The translations under genes were made by a program, and so were the position numbers. Below the pieces are notes generated by a model. The model searched no databases and was not told the DNA's origin. It saw only the letters and a list, made by a program, of their open reading frames with translations. From Dictyoglomaceae bacterium (GTDB lineage Bacteria; Dictyoglomota; Dictyoglomia; Dictyoglomales; Dictyoglomaceae), in assembly GCA_028276205.1 (NCBI GenBank), contig JAPYWU010000072.1, forward strand, positions 1 through 7,002: a stretch of DNA of 7,002 nucleotides, given 5' to 3'. Shown piece after piece: positions 4,908 to 7,002 of this stretch; position 1 is the stretch's first letter; each line of letters starts with the position of its first letter.

Positions 4908-5554
4908 ACCAAATAGAAGAGATTTTTAAAATCCTCTTTGATAGATATGGGCCTCAATATTGGTGGCCTGCGGAGACTCCCTTTGAAGTAATAGTAGGAG
5001 CTATTCTTACTCAGGCCACCAATTGGAATAATGTGGAAAAAGCTATCAATAACTTAAAAAAACATAATCTTCTTGATCCTTATAGTATTCACAATATCTC
5101 TGAAAAGGATTTATCAAATCTTATTAAACCATGTGGCTTTTATAAAATAAAAGCAAAAAGACTTAAAAGTTTTATAGAGGTTTTTATTAATAAATTTGAT
5201 GGAAATATATCCAAAATGAATATTTATCCTACATCCTATCTAAGAAAAGAACTCCTAAAAATAAATGGTATAGGTATGGAGACTGCAGATTCTATTTTAT
5301 TATATGCCTTAAATAGACCTGTTTTCGTAATTGACAACTATACTAAAAGATTATTTTATTGCCTTGGACTTGGTGACTATAAATTACCCTATGAGAAATG
5401 GCAACAAATTTTCCACAATTTTTTATTCCCAATTTACCAACTATATCAGGAATATCACGCCTTGATTGTAGAACATGGTAAAAGAAAATGTAGAAGATGT
5501 AATGATAAATGCTTTCTTAAAAAGGCTTTATATTTAAACCTTACTTTTGGATAA
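4904..5554 (+). CDS. Endonuclease III-related HhH-GPD DNA glycosylase
   Basis: A 216-residue helix-hairpin-helix/GPD base-excision protein. It would remove damaged or mispaired bases from DNA. N-terminal features are W-W-P-A-E-T-P-F-E-V-I-V-G-A-I-L-T-Q-A-T-N-W (residues 20-41), including the inserted-Gln L-T-Q motif. The hairpin I-N-G-I-G-M-E-T-A-D-S (120-130) is followed by V-I-D-N-Y-T-K-R-L with catalytic Asp144. Endonuclease III has a lyase Lys where this protein has Glu126 (G-I-G-M-E-T-A against G-V-G-R-K-T-A), so a monofunctional glycosylase is expected. The C-terminal iron-sulphur region is reduced to Cys196, Cys199 and Cys203. Start TTG 4904 overlaps the purH stop in TTGA with no clear Shine-Dalgarno, suggesting translational coupling; no in-frame ATG occurs before the conserved domain. 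The exact substrate is not predictable. The 3' end overlaps the convergent rseB-like gene by 14 bases. Confidence 0.85.
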   Translation: MNQIEEIFKILFDRYGPQYWWPAETPFEVIVGAILTQATNWNNVEKAINNLKKHNLLDPYSIHNISEKDLSNLIKPCGFYKIKAKRLKSFIEVFINKFDGNISKMNIYPTSYLRKELLKINGIGMETADSILLYALNRPVFVIDNYTKRLFYCLGLGDYKLPYEKWQQIFHNFLFPIYQLYQEYHALIVEHGKRKCRRCNDKCFLKKALYLNLTFG

Positions 5555-6575
5555 TAGCTTTCTCTAAAGGTTCCTTTTTTACTTCTCTTAAAGATAATTC
5601 TTTCATGACTTTTATAAAAATTGTTTCCACATAATTATCAGGGATATCACCTACAAGAAGATAATATTTATTATCTTTCTTCCAAATTATAGATTTCCAC
5701 AGAATATTAGATGCAAAAAATACCTGAGTACCATCAATAATAATAGGTTGTCCAGTAGGTCTAAAAGGAATATTGCCCTCGAAAAGAGACAAATCAAGAA
5801 CTCCATCTGAATATTTATAATAATGGGTTATTTTATCATTATCTTCTAATATGGAATAAAATTTAATAAGCATATATCCTAAAGGAAGTTCAAAAGGTGC
5901 TTTGGCATTATTAATTTTTTCCTCAACCAATTTACTCTCCTCTATTTTTGTATTCTTATTTCTTATAAAGTCAAGATTAAAAAGATTCTCAGAGAACTTA
6001 GGATTAAAATCAATCTCTATAAACATAGTTCTTCCTACAATTTTTCCATCACTATTATACTTATCAGTCCTCAAAGATATATATTTCTCACTATCTATCC
6101 ACATTTTACTTATAAGTTTCTTAGTATATTTAGAAGTAAAGAGAATAACATATACCTTCCTGCCCAAAAAGACTTCTTCCTTATCTATAGTAACAATATA
6201 ATTTTGCCTTATTAATTTTATTTGTCGTTCTATCTCATCTTTAGTTCTTATAATAAAAGATGAAGGAGAAATTCTTATTACATTAATCTTAGGGTCAAAA
6301 TCATATTGATATTTTCCATTATCTAAAACTACTCTACCCAAAAGAAAGGGAGGAGATAAATAATCTTTTCTAAAAAGGTAATTACCATTAGAATAAACCT
6401 TAGCAACACTTGTTTTCTCAAAATTAGGATCATCAAATAATATAGAAACTTCTATGCCTGAAAATGGTACTATACCATTATTTTTTTCAAAATTTCTAAT
6501 AATTTCAAAAGAATCTTCAGCAAAAATAGTTGTGATGTAAAAGAGGCTTATAAACAGTACAATTGCCCTTTTCAT
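5541..6575 (-). CDS. RseB/MucB-like periplasmic sigma-factor regulatory protein
   Basis: A 344-residue secreted protein. Residues 1-19 are a signal peptide (M-K-R, a hydrophobic stretch and likely cleavage after I-F-A, before E20). The N-terminal part with V-P-F-S-G-I-E-V-S-I-L (36-46) fits the LolA-like fold of RseB. The C-terminal domain is the most telling: L-P-L-G-Y (230-234), Y-S-D-G-V-L-D-L-S-L-F-E-G (255-267) and Y-L-L-V-G-D-I-P-D-N-Y-V-E-T-I (305-319) line up with RseB's LPxGF, YSDGL and VGELPP elements. RseB binds the periplasmic part of the anti-sigma factor RseA and senses envelope stress or lipoprotein/LPS defects. The gene starts 3 bases after the anti-sigma stop (TGAGTAATG), with only a weak upstream GGA, so coupled translation is likely. 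Divergence from proteobacterial RseB is large, hence no gene symbol. Confidence 0.72.
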   Translation of the reverse strand: MKRAIVLFISLFYITTIFAEDSFEIIRNFEKNNGIVPFSGIEVSILFDDPNFEKTSVAKVYSNGNYLFRKDYLSPPFLLGRVVLDNGKYQYDFDPKINVIRISPSSFIIRTKDEIERQIKLIRQNYIVTIDKEEVFLGRKVYVILFTSKYTKKLISKMWIDSEKYISLRTDKYNSDGKIVGRTMFIEIDFNPKFSENLFNLDFIRNKNTKIEESKLVEEKINNAKAPFELPLGYMLIKFYSILEDNDKITHYYKYSDGVLDLSLFEGNIPFRPTGQPIIIDGTQVFFASNILWKSIIWKKDNKYYLLVGDIPDNYVETIFIKVMKELSLREVKKEPLEKAIIQK

Positions 6576-6578
6576 TAC

Positions 6579-7002
6579 TCATTTTCCGCTATACTGATAA
6601 AGTACAAGATCAACCAATGTATTTTCGTTTATTGAAGTGCTCATTTTTCCATGAAAGTTATAATAACTGTATATGTCTTTATCAAAACTCTGGGATTTAA
6701 AATAATTCTGAGCAAAAAAGATAATTGCGCCAAAAAAAGCAACAAAACCAAGAATTAGAAGAAATTTTCTGAATGTACTCTTTGAAATATCACCCTTTTC
6801 TAAAGCATATTTTACCCAGATTTTATCTGATAATTCCTCAGAAGGTTCAATTTCAGGAAGTTCATGGATTAATTTTACTATTTTCTCCATCATTTCTAAT
6901 TCTCTTCTACAATCAGAACAAATTAAAAGATGGCCTTCCAAATCTCTCCTTTTATCTGAAGAGATTTCACCATCAATATATGATGATATCAATCTTTTAG
7001 CC
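6579..7002 (-). CDS. Anti-sigma factor with zinc-finger (HC2/ZAS) motif and one membrane helix, 5' partial
   Basis: The frame is open to the right edge of the window, reading A-K-R-L-I-S-S-Y-I-D-G-E-I-S, so the true start lies beyond 7002; a TTG at 6992 is inside the conserved domain and unlikely to be the start. S-Y-I-D-G-E followed by H-L-L-I-C-S-D-C (H-x3-C-x2-C, bases about 6932-6909) is the zinc-binding anti-sigma core, which wraps an ECF sigma factor in the cytoplasm. A hydrophobic helix F-L-L-I-L-G-F-V-A-F-F-G-A-I-I-F-F-A follows (about 6764-6711), then a short outer segment of some 43 residues that could contact the RseB-like partner. The layout equals RseA: cytoplasmic sigma binder, one membrane pass, periplasmic tail. 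A cognate ECF sigma gene is expected immediately upstream, outside the window. Confidence 0.85.
   Translation of the reverse strand, partial: AKRLISSYIDGEISSDKRRDLEGHLLICSDCRRELEMMEKIVKLIHELPEIEPSEELSDKIWVKYALEKGDISKSTFRKFLLILGFVAFFGAIIFFAQNYFKSQSFDKDIYSYYNFHGKMSTSINENTLVDLVLYQYSGK

Noticed and set aside
5541..5600. Possible bidirectional terminator between the glycosylase and RseB-like genes
   Set aside because: The genes overlap by 14 bases and I see no GC-rich hairpin followed by a T run on either strand there.
5902..6201. Plus-strand 99-codon frame opposite the RseB-like gene
   Set aside because: Hydrophobic by composition only; the opposite strand carries a signal peptide and conserved RseB motifs.
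6773..7000. Plus-strand 75-codon frame opposite the anti-sigma gene
   Set aside because: Antisense to the zinc-finger and membrane segment; no start signal or family resemblance.
1..7002. Mobile element, prophage, CRISPR or toxin-antitoxin content
   Set aside because: No transposase, integrase, spaced direct repeats, tRNA-linked att site or paired small toxin/antitoxin genes are seen; genes are compact and of uniform codon style.

Overview
The window is a strongly AT-rich bacterial chromosome segment. Arginine is coded almost entirely by AGA, isoleucine often by ATA, Shine-Dalgarno sites are strong (AAGGAGGT/GGAGGT), and promoters are recognisably sigma-70 type. Gene content is ordinary, compact and chromosomal: carbohydrate hydrolase, DegV, riboflavin uptake, DMT exporter, bifunctional nuclease, PurH, HhH-GPD glycosylase and an RseA/RseB-like pair. 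An RseB-like periplasmic sensor implies an organism with an envelope-stress sigma system. Style and content best fit a thermophile such as Dictyoglomus. That is a judgement from style, not a proven assignment; thermophilic Clostridia-like bacteria are the alternative. I see no insertion sequence, phage gene, CRISPR array, tRNA or rRNA.

Layout, left to right. (1) Positions 1-135, minus strand: the first 45 codons of a family 3 glycoside hydrolase, with a near-consensus promoter and a palindromic AAACGTTT just after its predicted start point. (2) A divergent degV/fakB-like gene. (3) A near-consensus promoter, an FMN riboswitch (about 1210-1375) and a strong intrinsic terminator (1393-1428), all ahead of a riboflavin ECF-transporter S component (RibU-like). 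(4) A convergent, minus-strand EamA/DMT transporter that overlaps the ribU end and seems to be read from a leaderless or almost leaderless mRNA. (5) A plus-strand operon of bifunctional nuclease (DUF151), purH and an endonuclease III-like glycosylase; the last two overlap at TTGA. (6) A convergent minus-strand pair, an anti-sigma factor with zinc-finger motif and membrane segment (5' end outside the window) followed after 3 bases by an RseB/MucB-like periplasmic regulator. An ECF sigma gene probably lies just past the right edge.

The most notable signal is in the riboswitch leader. A perfect 22-base hairpin is inserted exactly inside the highly conserved loop L2 of the aptamer. The octamer TCCAGGGC of the P5 strand is repeated exactly as the 3' arm of the terminator, which gives a simple explicit model for the antiterminator switch. 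I found no credible wholly new multi-gene system; the rest is recognisable housekeeping and uptake functions.
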